Notes: a model not told the origin generated them from the letters alone. A stretch of 64,000 nt of DNA from Prescottella defluvii (GCF_000738775.1 NZ_JPOC01000022.1:1-64000), one strand, 5' to 3'. Counted from the stretch's first letter, positions 20,227 through 28,917 are shown. Made by a program: numbers and translations.

Positions 20227-20687
20227 CGGTACTGTCCGGCCGACGAGGCCGGCCACCGCTGTGCTCTCCTGAGGTACTTGATCGGACGATCGCGATGCGT
20301 CTGGCTGGTCTGTCCTACCGGAGAATCTGCGAGATCTTCAACGCCGAGGGCCTCCCAACCCCGGCAGGCCGGCCTGTCTGGCATCCGTCGTACGTGTATC
20401 GGCTGACCGGGACACGACACTGGATCGAGCGCCTGGCCGAGGCCAAGAGTTCAGCCGAGGGACTGGTCGGACTTGCAGCAGAAGGCAATTCGTCCCCACC
20501 CCACGCACACACAGAGGTCACGGAGAACCGGCCCACGCGCCGTGAAGAATCGACTGGTCATCAGCGCCCCCAATCAACCAACGGAGTCGAGGCGTGCCAC
20601 CGCTGGACGCCTACTCAAGCTCATCGATCAGCTCCTGGACGCTGTTGCAGCGGCGCGCTGCGGCGGAAGTGGCGGAACTCGCCCTGA
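20223..20687 (+). CDS. Recombinase-like HTH protein, 3' end probably scrambled
   Basis: 154 codons. Residues 6-65 (RRGRPPLCSPEVLDRTIAMR, then LSYRRICEIFNAEGLPTPAG) resemble the DNA-binding part of the Recombinase domain of serine recombinases: GLS-x3-I-x3-(L/F)N-x2-G(I/L)-TP-x-G. No resolvase catalytic domain is present. After about residue 85 the sequence looks unconstrained, and its last part overlaps the second arsA fragment in another frame, so the original 3' end was probably lost at a junction. Confidence 0.45.
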   Translation: MTVLSGRRGRPPLCSPEVLDRTIAMRLAGLSYRRICEIFNAEGLPTPAGRPVWHPSYVYRLTGTRHWIERLAEAKSSAEGLVGLAAEGNSSPPHAHTEVTENRPTRREESTGHQRPQSTNGVEACHRWTPTQAHRSAPGRCCSGALRRKWRNSP

Positions 20688-20797
20688 TTGCCACCGAGCA
20701 CGCGGAAAAGTTCGCTGTTGTTCCGGCACTAACTGAAGAACCTGTGGGAGTCGTGGCGCTTGGCGCACTGAGCGTCTCAAGCACAGCCATCAAGTGA
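20645..20797 (+). pseudogene. Second ArsA C-terminal fragment
   Basis: About 50 codons: LLQRRAAAEVAEL, ATEHAEKFAVVPALTEEPVG, VALGAL, then TGA at 20795-20797. This is the extreme C-terminus of ArsA, equivalent to the end of the 18876-19475 fragment but with a different sequence, so it comes from a separate copy rather than a local duplication. It has no plausible start of its own. Confidence 0.55.
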
Positions 20798-20834
20798 GTT
20801 TGGAGAGTCCCACGCGGGCACTCGGCGCAGCGAG

Positions 20835-21214
20835 CTATGCCACGAATGTCCGGGCAGCGGCCAATATGAGCGACCAGTCCTCCAGGGTGCGGCCTTGCTG
20901 GAGCATCTGGGCGGGCGACCGGTCGTCGAGGTCACAGTTCATCCCTTGGAACCAGCCCTGCGCGACCGCTTTGTTGTTGCGGTCGGCAATCAGTCGCGAT
21001 ACGCGAACCGAAGTCGCGCGATGAGCTCGTGGCTGTCAATCTCGACGGAGCCCTCCGCCCACTGCCGAATAATCCGTGTATCGCTCACTCCACCGAGGTA
21101 GGCGACCAACTTCGCTCCGAGTACTTCGCGGAGTGCGCTGGTTAACTCAGCGGGGCCCATAAACGCTGCTTCGGAATACGCGTCAAGATCCGGCCGTGGG
21201 TGCGACGCCGCCAT
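20835..21214 (-). pseudogene. Xre/antitoxin-like regulator gene with one frameshift
   Basis: From ATG 21212-21214 (GGAGG eight bases upstream) the first ~73 codons read MAASHPRPDLDAY...LGAKLVAYLGGVSDTRII...ELIARLRFAYR, then hit a stop at 20990. The family continues in the next frame from about 21000: VSRLIADRNNKAVAQGWFQG, MNCDLDDRSPAQML, ending at TAG 20835-20837. The joined product of about 125 residues matches a common actinobacterial small protein with an AYLGGVSD(T)R-x2-RQWA core and a C-terminal GWFQGMN block. One single-base change would restore the gene, so either recent inactivation or a sequencing error is possible. Confidence 0.65.
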
Positions 21215-21563
21215 GCAATCCACCTCCAATCCCACGATAGGTCCGAGCGTGTATACGCATCGTGCAACTTGGATCCAGCATTCTCAACTTTTTGCACAGC
21301 GCAGAGATCTAGTTCCGAAGACGGCGATCAGAGAGGCATCAATGCCCGTCAATATGGTTCGCCGGACCAACACTCTGGGCCACTACGCCAAGGCAGCAGA
21401 CTCGACCCATGAGCCATCGTTGCCGCCGACACCGGCAGTGGTCACTGACCGGTCATACACAAGCACCAGTGGCATGCCGCCATTGTCGCCTCGGTCCATG
21501 TGCGGCCGATCTTCGGGGCCGGGCGTGATTCATCTGCCGACCGGGCCGGGTTCGCCCAGGTCG
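21215..21563. other. Gene-free stretch
   Basis: 349 bases between the frameshifted regulator and the lipoprotein gene. Only poorly supported frames occur on either strand; I see no promoter, repeat or RNA structure worth naming. It marks the right end of the degraded zone. Confidence 0.5.
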
Positions 21564-21998
21564 TCAGGGGCAGGCCGGCGTGACGATGTCGTAGATCTGC
21601 TCGGCCTGATCCTGCGACGGCTCGGTGCCGTTGTTCGCCGCCAGTACCCGGATCTTCTCGGTCACCTGCTCTTCTCTGACCCCGTTCGCGAGGTCGTTGC
21701 ACGAGGTGATGACGATGTTCTCGATGCTGTCGTCGTCGCGGTCCGCGGAGAGATCCGCGTAGCCGGTTCGGAACGAGACCACGAACGCATCGAGCTTGGC
21801 CTGATCGATGGTCCCCAATTGTTCGGTCGATGTGACCGAGGAGGGGCTCGACCCGTCGGTTTCTGTTTCCGTGGTCACCGGCATCTCCATCGATGTCTGC
21901 ATCGTCGTGTCGGTGTTGTCGTCGTTGCCGTCTCCGCACGCCGACAAGGTGAGCACGGCGCCGGCACCTACCAGCGCGGTGGCGATGATCTTCTTCAT
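21564..21998 (-). CDS. Secreted lipoprotein, DUF732-like
   Basis: 144 residues. Lipoprotein signal MKKIIATALVGAGAVLTLSAC, with lipobox LSAC and the Cys at residue 21; Lgt is encoded at 5.2-6.1 kb. A Thr/Ser/Asp-rich linker is followed by a small helical domain with two cysteines (ITSCNDLANG, IVTPACP) of the type found in short mycobacterial-like exported proteins. It is divergent from the gas vesicle operon. Function unknown. Confidence 0.8.
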   Translation of the reverse strand: MKKIIATALVGAGAVLTLSACGDGNDDNTDTTMQTSMEMPVTTETETDGSSPSSVTSTEQLGTIDQAKLDAFVVSFRTGYADLSADRDDDSIENIVITSCNDLANGVREEQVTEKIRVLAANNGTEPSQDQAEQIYDIVTPACP

Positions 21999-22102
21999 TC
22001 GGATTGCCCGTCTACTCAGAACCTCGCGTGGACGGTACGTACCCGGTCGGCCCCTCGATCAATCGTCGCCGCCGAACAACCCATCACCTTTCGGTAATCC
22101 GT

Positions 22103-22128
22103 GTTTGCGGCAGTCCAATAGGGGCTAC
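22103..22128 (+). promoter_or_regulatory. Possible SigF/SigB-type promoter of the gas vesicle operon
   Basis: GTTT, 16 bases, GGCTAC: one base off the GTTT-N15/17-GGG(T/A)A(C/T)-type pattern recognised by the SigF/SigB class. It ends 75 bases before the first gvp-cluster gene. The pattern recurs upstream of rsbW and csbD in the same neighbourhood. Confidence 0.45.
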
Positions 22129-22203
22129 CCGTCGCACGGAGCGGATCGATCCGGGCCGTCCGGGTGTCGGACACTCGTCTCCCTCGTACGAATGGAACCC
22201 GTC

Positions 22204-22887
22204 ATGAAAGGTGGCATGCGAATCGCCCTGGGCGTCGCAGTCGGGTACTTCCTGGGCCGAACGCGCAAGATGAAGGTTGCTCTGATGCTGGCCGGCGCGG
22301 GCGCGACCGGTCGTCTCCCCAGCAACTCTCGCGAGTTGGTCCGGGAGGGCATCAAGAAGCTCGGCGATTCCGCAGAGGTCGGAAAACTCACCGAAAGCGT
22401 CCGAGGCGAACTCACCGATGCGGCGAAACGCGCGGCAGTCGCCGCGGCCAGCAACCGGATCGAAGCACTCACCAGTCGCATCGAGGGTGTCGGTGACGCC
22501 GCGGGCGACGGTGTCGGCAAGGTCGGCGAGCAGGTGGGCAAGGTCGGTGAAGGGCTCCTGGGCGGGGAACAACCGGAGGAGGAGCACGAAGAAGCCGAGA
22601 CCGAGGCCGCCGAGCCGGAGGTTGACCGCGAACGCACCCGTGCCCCCCGGCAACGGAAGAAGCAACCGGATGCCGAACGCGAGGATGCCGACGCAGAAGA
22701 CGGACACGACCGGGCCGAGTCGTCGACCGAAGACTCCGGGCGCCGGCGCACTGCTTCGACGTCGTCACGTACCTCGGCGTCGCGCCGCAGCACCCCCCGC
22801 ACCCGCAGGGAATCCGAACCCAAGTCGCGGACCCGCTCGCGGCCCACTACGTCCACCGACGCACCTGTGCGCCGCACAGGGAGGTGA
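22204..22887 (+). CDS. Gas vesicle cluster protein with basic C-terminal tail
   Basis: 227 residues. An N-terminal hydrophobic stretch (IALGVAVGYFLGRTRKMKVALMLAG) is followed by amphipathic helices and a Glu-rich segment, ending in ~80 residues rich in Arg, Ser and Thr ([17 protein letters not shown]). First gene of the gvp operon; overlaps the next gene by four bases. Comparable proteins open actinobacterial gvp operons, but I cannot give a secure symbol. The start is uncertain: ATG 22192, 22204 and 22216 are all in frame, and the last has AAAGG just upstream. Confidence 0.72.
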   Translation: MKGGMRIALGVAVGYFLGRTRKMKVALMLAGAGATGRLPSNSRELVREGIKKLGDSAEVGKLTESVRGELTDAAKRAAVAAASNRIEALTSRIEGVGDAAGDGVGKVGEQVGKVGEGLLGGEQPEEEHEEAETEAAEPEVDRERTRAPRQRKKQPDAEREDADAEDGHDRAESSTEDSGRRRTASTSSRTSASRRSTPRTRRESEPKSRTRSRPTTSTDAPVRRTGR

Positions 22888-23921
22888 CACCGATGACCGC
22901 CACGAAGGATGGGATCGAGGAAGAGCAGGGGTCCGCGGTCGGCGCGGACCAGCTCAAGTCGTCGTTGCAGCATCTCGTCGGTGCCGTAACCCAGAAGGGG
23001 GTCAAGTCGCTGACCGACACGATCACGTCGACTGTCGGCAATCTGGACCAGTTCGCGTCGAACGGCGGCAGCGGCGGCCTGGCCTCCGCTGTGTCCGGCC
23101 TCTCCCAGGGAGAGTCCCCGGCCAAGGTAGCGCTCAAGGCAGGAATGTCGTCCGTGACGGGAAAGATCAAGGAGAAGGGACGCGACCTCAAGGAAGCCCT
23201 CACCGGAGGCGGCAAAGGCAAAGGTAAGGGCAAGAAGGACAAGATCACCAACATCGTCGAGCAGATCGATATCGGTGCACCGGTCGACCTGGTCTACGAC
23301 CAGTGGACAGAGTTCGCCGACTTCCCCCGCTTCATGAAGAAACTCGAGCAGGTGGAACAGGTCTCGGACGAGAAGCTGAGGTGGAAAGCGCAGGTCTTCT
23401 GGTCCCACCGTTCGTGGGAGTCCACGATTCTCGAACAGGTCCAGGACGAACGCATCGTGTGGCGGTCGAAAGGCGACAAGGGATACCTCGACGGCGCGAT
23501 CACATTCCACGAACTCACACCCGATCTCACAAGGGTGGTGGTCGTGATCGAGTACCACCCGCAGGGCTTCTTCGAGAAGACCGGCAACATCTGGCGCGCG
23601 CAGGGTCGGCGAATACGACTGGAGCTCAAACACTTCCAACGCCAAGTCATGATCCAGACACTTCTGCACCCGGACGATGTCGAGGGGTGGCACGGAGAGA
23701 TCCGCGACGGTGAGGTGGTACCCGAGGAGGAGCGCGACGAATCCGAGGGCGACGAGGAGGAGTTCGACGAACCCGAGAACGACGAGGACCGGGGCGAGGA
23801 CGGGCAGGAAGAGCAAGACGAGCCGGACGAGCCGGACGAGCCGGACGAGGACGACGAGAGCGCAGATGCCGAGTCCGGTGACGACGACACGGCCGGGACG
23901 CCACGGAAGAGCCGGAGGTGA
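22884..23921 (+). CDS. SRPBCC (START-fold) protein of the gas vesicle cluster, acidic tail
   Basis: 345 residues from GTG 22884 (or ATG 22893). The N-terminal ~110 residues are helical and end in a Lys/Gly run ([13 protein letters not shown]). An SRPBCC/cyclase-like domain spans about 115-260: [20 protein letters not shown] and [12 protein letters not shown] at its start, [12 protein letters not shown] near its end. The tail is extremely acidic, with [20 protein letters not shown] proteins are regular members of actinobacterial gvp operons with no proven role; ligand binding or a chaperone function is possible. Confidence 0.8.
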   Translation: MTPMTATKDGIEEEQGSAVGADQLKSSLQHLVGAVTQKGVKSLTDTITSTVGNLDQFASNGGSGGLASAVSGLSQGESPAKVALKAGMSSVTGKIKEKGRDLKEALTGGGKGKGKGKKDKITNIVEQIDIGAPVDLVYDQWTEFADFPRFMKKLEQVEQVSDEKLRWKAQVFWSHRSWESTILEQVQDERIVWRSKGDKGYLDGAITFHELTPDLTRVVVVIEYHPQGFFEKTGNIWRAQGRRIRLELKHFQRQVMIQTLLHPDDVEGWHGEIRDGEVVPEEERDESEGDEEEFDEPENDEDRGEDGQEEQDEPDEPDEPDEDDESADAESGDDDTAGTPRKSRR

Positions 23922-23928
23922 CAGGAAG

Positions 23929-24327
23929 ATGACCATGGTTCAGAGCGGCGGCGCGGCGGGCGGGCCCAGTTCCCAGAGTCTCGCGGATGTCGTGGACACG
24001 ATTCTCGACAAGGGCCTCGTGATCGATGCCTACGTGCGGGTCTCCCTCGTGGGCATCGAACTCGTCACGATCGACGCGCGCGTCGTGGTGGCCAGCGTCG
24101 ACACGTATCTGCGCTTCGCCGAGGCGGTCAACCGCCTGGAGATTTCGGAAACCCAGCCGAAGGGCCTCCCCGACGTGGTGCAGGACATGACCACGGGCGT
24201 CGCCGAAGGCAAGACGAAAGGCGCAATCGAGGCCGCCGGCGAGAAGGTACTCGACTTCCTGGGCAGCTCGCAGGACGAGCGCGAGCGGCAGCCTCGCGGA
24301 CGTTCCGGTGGAGGTGAGGAGGGATGA
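23929..24327 (+). CDS. gvpA: Gas vesicle structural protein GvpA
   Basis: 132 residues; main shell protein of the gas vesicle wall. The core is [20 protein letters not shown], then [20 protein letters not shown] and [14 protein letters not shown], the canonical helix-strand-strand-helix GvpA unit. A hydrophilic C-terminal extension of about 50 residues is typical of actinobacterial GvpA. GGAGGTGACAGGAAG precedes the ATG at 23929, the strongest ribosome site in the operon, which fits the high expression needed. Overlaps gvpF by four bases. Confidence 0.93.
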   Translation: MTMVQSGGAAGGPSSQSLADVVDTILDKGLVIDAYVRVSLVGIELVTIDARVVVASVDTYLRFAEAVNRLEISETQPKGLPDVVQDMTTGVAEGKTKGAIEAAGEKVLDFLGSSQDERERQPRGRSGGGEEG

Positions 24328-25106
24328 CCGAGGAGAAGTCCGCGCCCGAGGAGAGCGCAGCCGTGGTGTACGTCTACGGACTGGTGCCTGCGGACGTGGA
24401 AGTGAACGAAGACGCCACCGGCATCGGATCGCCTCCGCGGCCCCTCGAGATCGTGACGCACGACGACGTCGCAGCCCTCGTGAGCAAGATAGATGCGGAC
24501 GCCCCACTCGGGAGCTCCGACGATCTTCGGACCCACGCCGCGGTTCTCGATTCCACCGCCACGGTGGCACCGGTGCTACCGCTGCGGTTCGGCGCCGTAC
24601 TCACCGACACGGATGCGGTGATCTCCGAGTTGCTCGAACCGTACCGGGACGAATTCCGCGACGCGCTCGACCAGTTGGAGGGAACGGTCCAATTCATCGT
24701 CAAGGGCAAGTACGTCGAGGATGTGATCCTGCGCGAGATCCTGTCGAGCGACCCCGAGGCAACGCGCCTGCGGGACGCGATCCGCGATCAGCCCGAGGAG
24801 GCGACGCGTGACGAGCGCCTCGCACTCGGTGAACTGATCAGTCGAGTTTTGACCGCCAAGCGCGAACAGGACACCCAGCGCATAGCCGAGGCCGTCGAAC
24901 CGGTCGCCACGGCCGTGTCGGCGCGCGAGCCCACCGACGACGAGGGGACCGGCATTGTGGCCGTGCTGATGCCCGCGGACCGGGCGGCCGAGTTGGACAA
25001 GGCCGTGGCTCCGCTGATCGACGACTGGCAGGGACGCGTCGACGTGACGGTGACCGGGCCGCTCGCCGCATACGACTTCGTGAAGACTCGGGCACCGGGA
25101 ACCTGA
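24324..25106 (+). CDS. gvpF: Gas vesicle protein GvpF (GvpL/F family)
   Basis: 260 residues. GvpL/F proteins are minor vesicle proteins that act early in assembly and bind GvpA. Family features: [12 protein letters not shown] at the N-terminus, [15 protein letters not shown], a long helical middle, and PLAAYDFV near the end, close to the family's GPWPPYSF block. It starts on an ATGA overlap with gvpA. Confidence 0.9.
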   Translation: MTEEKSAPEESAAVVYVYGLVPADVEVNEDATGIGSPPRPLEIVTHDDVAALVSKIDADAPLGSSDDLRTHAAVLDSTATVAPVLPLRFGAVLTDTDAVISELLEPYRDEFRDALDQLEGTVQFIVKGKYVEDVILREILSSDPEATRLRDAIRDQPEEATRDERLALGELISRVLTAKREQDTQRIAEAVEPVATAVSAREPTDDEGTGIVAVLMPADRAAELDKAVAPLIDDWQGRVDVTVTGPLAAYDFVKTRAPGT

Positions 25107-25107
25107 C

Positions 25108-25362
25108 ATGGGCCTCTTCTCTGCCGTCTTCGGACTGCCACTGGCTCCGGTCCGGGGCGTGGTGTGGATCGGGGAGGTCGTTCGCCGCCAGGTGGAGGAA
25201 GAGACGACGAGTCCGGCTGCGATGCGCCGTGACCTCGAGGCGATCGAGGAGCGCCGGCGTTCGGGGCAGATCTCGGAGGACGACGCCGCAGGTGCCGAAG
25301 ACGAAATCCTCGACCGGGTCACGCGAACGAGGGACGTCGAAGCCCCGGACGGAGAGGAGTGA
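25108..25362 (+). CDS. gvpG: Gas vesicle protein GvpG
   Basis: 84 residues. The pattern is characteristic: GLFSAVFGLPLAPVRGVVWI, then a charged coiled-coil helix (DLEAIEERRRSGQISEDDAA). GvpG is a minor assembly protein. It follows gvpF by one base and is separated from gvpO by three. Confidence 0.9.
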   Translation: MGLFSAVFGLPLAPVRGVVWIGEVVRRQVEEETTSPAAMRRDLEAIEERRRSGQISEDDAAGAEDEILDRVTRTRDVEAPDGEE

Positions 25363-25365
25363 CCG

Positions 25366-25665
25366 ATGTCCGGCCCACGAGATCCGGACGAGCACAGCGA
25401 CCTGAGCGCACCCGAGGCCGCGGCCGAGGCCGCCCGACAGATCGCCGCACTCACCGGCAGGACGCCGATCGGGGCAGTGTCCGTCGCACCCAGCGACGAG
25501 GGATGGTCCGTCGAAGTGGAGGTCGTGGAGGATCGGCGGATCCCGTCGTCTTCCGACGTATTGGCCATCTACGTCGTGGTTCTCGACATGGACGGGATGC
25601 TCCTGTCCTACAGAAGAATCCGACAGTACACGCGGGGGCGGTCCGAGAAGGGAGCGCAGCAGTGA
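25366..25665 (+). CDS. gvpO: Gas vesicle protein GvpO
   Basis: 99 residues. GvpO family pattern: EAARQIAALTGRTPIGAVSV, then a small beta sheet ending in DVLAIYVVVLDMDGMLLSYR and RRIRQYTRG. It is an assembly or expression-affecting accessory protein in haloarchaea and actinobacteria. Its stop overlaps the gvpJ start (GTGA). Confidence 0.9.
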   Translation: MSGPRDPDEHSDLSAPEAAAEAARQIAALTGRTPIGAVSVAPSDEGWSVEVEVVEDRRIPSSSDVLAIYVVVLDMDGMLLSYRRIRQYTRGRSEKGAQQ

Positions 25666-26078
25666 CGAGATCAGGAGGCGGATCGAACTACCCACAGCAG
25701 TACAGCCAGGGTCTCGGCGGAGCTGGGCACGAGCCAGCCAACCTCGGCGACATCCTCGAGCGCGTTCTCGACAAGGGCATCGTCATCGCCGGTGACATCC
25801 GCGTCAACCTTCTCGACATCGAACTCCTCACGATCAAGCTGCGCTTGGTGATCGCGTCGCTCGAGACGGCCCGTGAAGTCGGAATCGATTGGTGGGAGCA
25901 CGACCCGTGGCTGTCGGGACGCAGCAGTGACCTGAAGCTGGAGAACGAGCGTCTGCGCGCTCGAGTCGAGGCGCTCGAGGCAGGTCATGAAAGGGTCGAC
26001 GGCCGGACCGCCGCCGCGCCGCAGGCAAGGGAACCGTTGGAACCGGCAGCGGACGAGGAGCGCCAGGATGACCTCTGA
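25662..26078 (+). CDS. gvpJ: Gas vesicle protein GvpJ (GvpA paralogue)
   Basis: 138 residues from GTG 25662. GvpA-type core NLGDILERVLDKGIVIAGDI, RVNLLDIELLTIKLRLVIAS, followed by GIDWWEHDPWLSG, a GvpJ hallmark absent from GvpA. A coiled-coil (LENERLRARVEALEAGHE) and an acidic tail follow. Minor shell or tip-nucleating component. The next gene starts 11 bases before its end. Confidence 0.9.
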   Translation: MTRSGGGSNYPQQYSQGLGGAGHEPANLGDILERVLDKGIVIAGDIRVNLLDIELLTIKLRLVIASLETAREVGIDWWEHDPWLSGRSSDLKLENERLRARVEALEAGHERVDGRTAAAPQAREPLEPAADEERQDDL

Positions 26079-26844
26079 CGACGGCGTGTGGGTGTACGCG
26101 GTGACCAGCGACAGTCCATTCCCCGGCGGCATCTCGGGCATTCGAGGCGTGGCCGGTGAGGAATTGCGCACGGTCACCGACTCGGGTTTCACTGCCGTCG
26201 TCGGCACCGTGCGTCTCGACACGTTCGGGGAGGAGGCACTGCGCCGTAATCTCGAAGACCTCGACTGGCTGTCCGAGACGGCCCGCCGTCACGATGCGGT
26301 CGTCGCCTCGATCTGTGCCGGCGGCGCCACCGTGCCTCTCCGTCTGGCGACCGTGTACTTCGACGCCGATCGAGTGCGAACGATGTTGCGCGACAATGCC
26401 GAACAACTCGGCGAGGCACTCGAGCGAATCACCGACCGCGCAGAGTGGGGCGTGCGGGCATACCTCGATCGGCCCCGCCCGGAACAGCGGACCACATCCG
26501 AGCAGTCCGGCAGGCCCTCCGGGACGGCATATCTCATGCAACGACGCGCGAAGGCAGCCGCACGTGAGGAATCCGAATCCGCTGCGGCCCGGCGGGCCGA
26601 TGAGATCTTCTCCGAGTTGGGCCGGTCGGCCGTGGCAGGCGTTCGCCAGCCGCCTTCTCCTCCCGATCTGTCCACACATCGCTCACCGGAGATCCTCAAC
26701 GCGTCGTTCCTGGTCGACAACAAGCGGTGTCGCGAGTTCATCGCTGCGGTCGAACAACTCGATGCACGCCTCGACGACGTCGAACTGGCCTTCACCGGGC
26801 CATGGCCGCCGTATTCGTTCACCTCGGTGGAGAACATTCGATGA
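26068..26844 (+). CDS. gvpL: Gas vesicle protein GvpL (GvpL/F family, second copy)
   Basis: 258 residues from ATG 26068, with GAGGAG upstream inside gvpJ. Second GvpL/F protein, clearly diverged from the copy at 24.3 kb: WVYAVTSDSPFPGGISGI, VPLRLATVYFDADRVRTML, and the family end block FTGPWPPYSFTS. Two L/F proteins per cluster is normal in actinobacteria. Overlaps gvpS by four bases. Confidence 0.88.
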   Translation: MTSDDGVWVYAVTSDSPFPGGISGIRGVAGEELRTVTDSGFTAVVGTVRLDTFGEEALRRNLEDLDWLSETARRHDAVVASICAGGATVPLRLATVYFDADRVRTMLRDNAEQLGEALERITDRAEWGVRAYLDRPRPEQRTTSEQSGRPSGTAYLMQRRAKAAAREESESAAARRADEIFSELGRSAVAGVRQPPSPPDLSTHRSPEILNASFLVDNKRCREFIAAVEQLDARLDDVELAFTGPWPPYSFTSVENIR

Positions 26845-27038
26845 GCGCGGCCCCCGATCGCCGAATCGCCCTGGTCGACCTACTCGATCGAGTCCTCGGC
26901 GGCGGTGTGGTCGTTGCCGGCGAGATCACACTCTCGATCGCCGATGTCGACATGGTGCACATCTCCCTCCGCACACTCGTGTCGTCGGTCAGTGCACTCA
27001 CACCTCCCCCCGGCGGACCGCCGGAGATTCCGCAGTGA
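26841..27038 (+). CDS. gvpS: Gas vesicle protein GvpS (short GvpA paralogue)
   Basis: 65 residues, little more than the GvpA fold: IALVDLLDRVLGGGVVVAGE, ITLSIADVDMVHISLRTLVS, then a Pro/Gly tail. The third GvpA-family gene of the cluster. ATGA start overlap with gvpL; its stop overlaps gvpK (GTGA). Confidence 0.85.
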   Translation: MSAAPDRRIALVDLLDRVLGGGVVVAGEITLSIADVDMVHISLRTLVSSVSALTPPPGGPPEIPQ

Positions 27039-27376
27039 ACGGTTCACCGGACGACAGGCACCCGACGGGGGACCCGGCATCGGGCCCCGGCCCGTCGTCG
27101 CTTCGTCAAAGGATCGACGCCGACCCGGACTCGGTCGAACGCGGCCTCGTGGCGTTGGTGCTCACGCTCGTCGAGTTGCTGCGCCAGCTCATGGAACGCC
27201 AGGCGCTGCGCCGTGTGGACGCAGGCGATCTCTCCGACGACCAGATCGAACGCATCGGAACCACCTTGATGCTGCTCGAGGAGAAGATGGAGGAGTTGCG
27301 CAACCACTTCGGACTCGAACCCGAGGATCTCAACATCGATCTCGGGCCCCTCGGTCCACTTCTCGCCGACGAGTGA
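27035..27376 (+). CDS. gvpK: Gas vesicle protein GvpK
   Basis: 113 residues from GTG 27035. Family core: SVERGLVALVLTLVELLRQL, MERQALRRVDAGDLSDDQIE and LGTTLM/LEEKMEEL-type helix, ending DLNIDLGPLGPLL. Last gene of the gvp operon; ends 31 bases before the SigF-type promoter of rsbW. Confidence 0.9.
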   Translation: MNGSPDDRHPTGDPASGPGPSSLRQRIDADPDSVERGLVALVLTLVELLRQLMERQALRRVDAGDLSDDQIERIGTTLMLLEEKMEELRNHFGLEPEDLNIDLGPLGPLLADE

Positions 27377-27407
27377 GATCGGGAACGACATCGATCCTCG
27401 CCCACGA

Positions 27408-27433
27408 GTTTGGAATGCGCGCGGTTCGGGAAT
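27408..27433 (+). promoter_or_regulatory. SigF/SigB-type promoter of rsbW-sigF
   Basis: GTTT, exactly 16 bases, GGGAAT, ending 53 bases upstream of the rsbW ATG. It matches the GTTT-N15/17-GG(G)(T/A)A(T/A) pattern of alternative sigma factors of the SigF/SigB class, so the module probably drives itself. Confidence 0.65.
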
Positions 27434-27486
27434 TACTCACTCGCCGACGCCGATCGGATCAACAGGCACCGTCGAAGCGAGGAGTC

Positions 27487-27927
27487 ATGAGCGAAGCGTG
27501 CGCTTCCACGAGGAAGCCCGAGAACTCGGGAGCGGTGATCGAACTACGCGCTCCGGCCGACGCCTCACAACTGGGTCCGATTCGGAGCGTGGCCGCATCG
27601 CTGGCAGAGCAGTGCGGAATGACCCTGGACCAGATCGCTGACTTGCGCCTGGCAGTGGACGAGGCTTGCAGCACTCTCTTTCGGATCGCGTTGACCGGCA
27701 GCGAGGTCGTGTGCAGGTTTCGCGTGTCGCCTGATTCACTGCACTTCGCGGCTTGTGTGGCCACCGAAGGGGAAGATGTCGACGGCCCCTACGAGCGCCG
27801 GTTCGGCTGGCACGTTCTACGCACACTGACCGACGATCTGAAACTCCACCGGCACCACGGCAACGGCGACGGCGCATACTCGAGTGTCAGCATCTCGTTC
27901 ACCGTGCGGTGTGGAGACGCTGCATGA
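27487..27927 (+). CDS. RsbW-like anti-sigma factor (GHKL kinase fold)
   Basis: 146 residues from ATG 27487 with AGGAG four bases upstream. HATPase_c_2 fold: IRSVAASLAEQCGMTLDQIA, then DLRLAVDEACSTLF (N-box region; the usual Asn is not obvious, as in mycobacterial UsfX-type proteins) and the C-terminal GDGAYSSVSISF. Predicted to bind and hold the SigF encoded next to it until released by a STAS protein. Overlaps sigF by four bases. Confidence 0.87.
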   Translation: MSEACASTRKPENSGAVIELRAPADASQLGPIRSVAASLAEQCGMTLDQIADLRLAVDEACSTLFRIALTGSEVVCRFRVSPDSLHFAACVATEGEDVDGPYERRFGWHVLRTLTDDLKLHRHHGNGDGAYSSVSISFTVRCGDAA

Positions 27928-28697
27928 GTTCCCGAACCGCCGACCGGTCCGACGAGTACGGCGACGTGAAGCCCATGTTCACGGCACTGGCGTCGGTGGA
28001 CGGCGACGACGTCGCTCGCGACGAACTGCGGTCGGCGATCATCACCCGGTGCCTGCCCCTGGCGGAGCACATTGCCCGCCGCTTCGATCGGCGCGGTGAG
28101 CCGTTCGACGACCTCGTGCAGGTCGCGCGCCTCGGGCTGCTCAATGCGGTGGATCGTTACGACGTGGACCGTGGTTCCGATTTCCTCGCCTTCGCGGTGC
28201 CGACGATCATGGGCGAGGTGCGACGTCACTTCCGTGACACCGGATGGGCTGTCCGGGTGCCGCGGCGGCTGAAGGAACTTCACTTCGAGATCACCCGAGC
28301 GTCCTCGGCGTTGTCACAACGGCTCGGCCGGTCGCCGACGTTCCGAGAGATCGCCGTGGATCTTGGCGTCACGGAGGAAGACGTCGAGCAGGGCCTGCAG
28401 GCCGCCAGTGGCTACCAGGCGCTCTCGGTGGACGCGGCGGCCCGCTCCGAAGACGGATCGACACTGGGCGATCTGCTGGGTGGCGACGACGACGCGCTGG
28501 CCGGAATCGACGACCACGAGACCTTGCGCGCCATACTCGACGACCTACCGGAGCGAGAACGAACCGTCCTGTTGCTTCGCTTCTTCCGAGACCAGACCCA
28601 GTCTCAGATCGCCGCGCGAATCGGCGTCTCCCAGATGCACGTTTCGCGCATCCTGTCGGACACGTTGGCGAAGCTTCGCGAACGTGTGGAGAGATAG
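27924..28697 (+). CDS. sigF: Stress-type sigma factor, SigB/SigF/SigG family
   Basis: 257 residues. Region 2: PLAEHIARRFDRRGEPFDDL, VQVARLGLLNAVDRYDVDRG, FLAFAVPTIMGEVRRHFRDT; region 3: LSQRLGRSPTFREIAVDLGV; region 4: LPERERTVLLLRFFRDQTQS, QIAARIGVSQMHVSRIL. This is the group 3 stress/sporulation type that uses GTTT-N16-GGGTA-like promoters. Translationally coupled to its anti-sigma factor. Several such sigma genes can occur per genome, so the symbol is by family, not orthology. Confidence 0.9.
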   Translation: MSSRTADRSDEYGDVKPMFTALASVDGDDVARDELRSAIITRCLPLAEHIARRFDRRGEPFDDLVQVARLGLLNAVDRYDVDRGSDFLAFAVPTIMGEVRRHFRDTGWAVRVPRRLKELHFEITRASSALSQRLGRSPTFREIAVDLGVTEEDVEQGLQAASGYQALSVDAAARSEDGSTLGDLLGGDDDALAGIDDHETLRAILDDLPERERTVLLLRFFRDQTQSQIAARIGVSQMHVSRILSDTLAKLRERVER

Positions 28698-28917
28698 TCG
28701 ATCAGCCGCCCTCCCCCCTCGTGACGGCTCCCGGACCGCATCGGCGCCCTCGCTCCCGCTGTACAACCGGGCAAGTCAGTGTTAGAAACGAGGGAGGTTG
28801 AGTGAACAGCCTGCCGCCACATCAGAGATGGTGCATTCGCCACCGTCGCGAGCGGGTGTCCCCCGTCGGCAGTTCGACAGGCACTTCGGGCTCGTTCCAA
28901 CCGGTTGGAGGCACAAC

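Noticed and set aside
20794-21024. Plus-strand 76-codon frame after the arsA tail
   Set aside because: Antisense of the frameshifted regulator, whose two halves are clearly protein-like.
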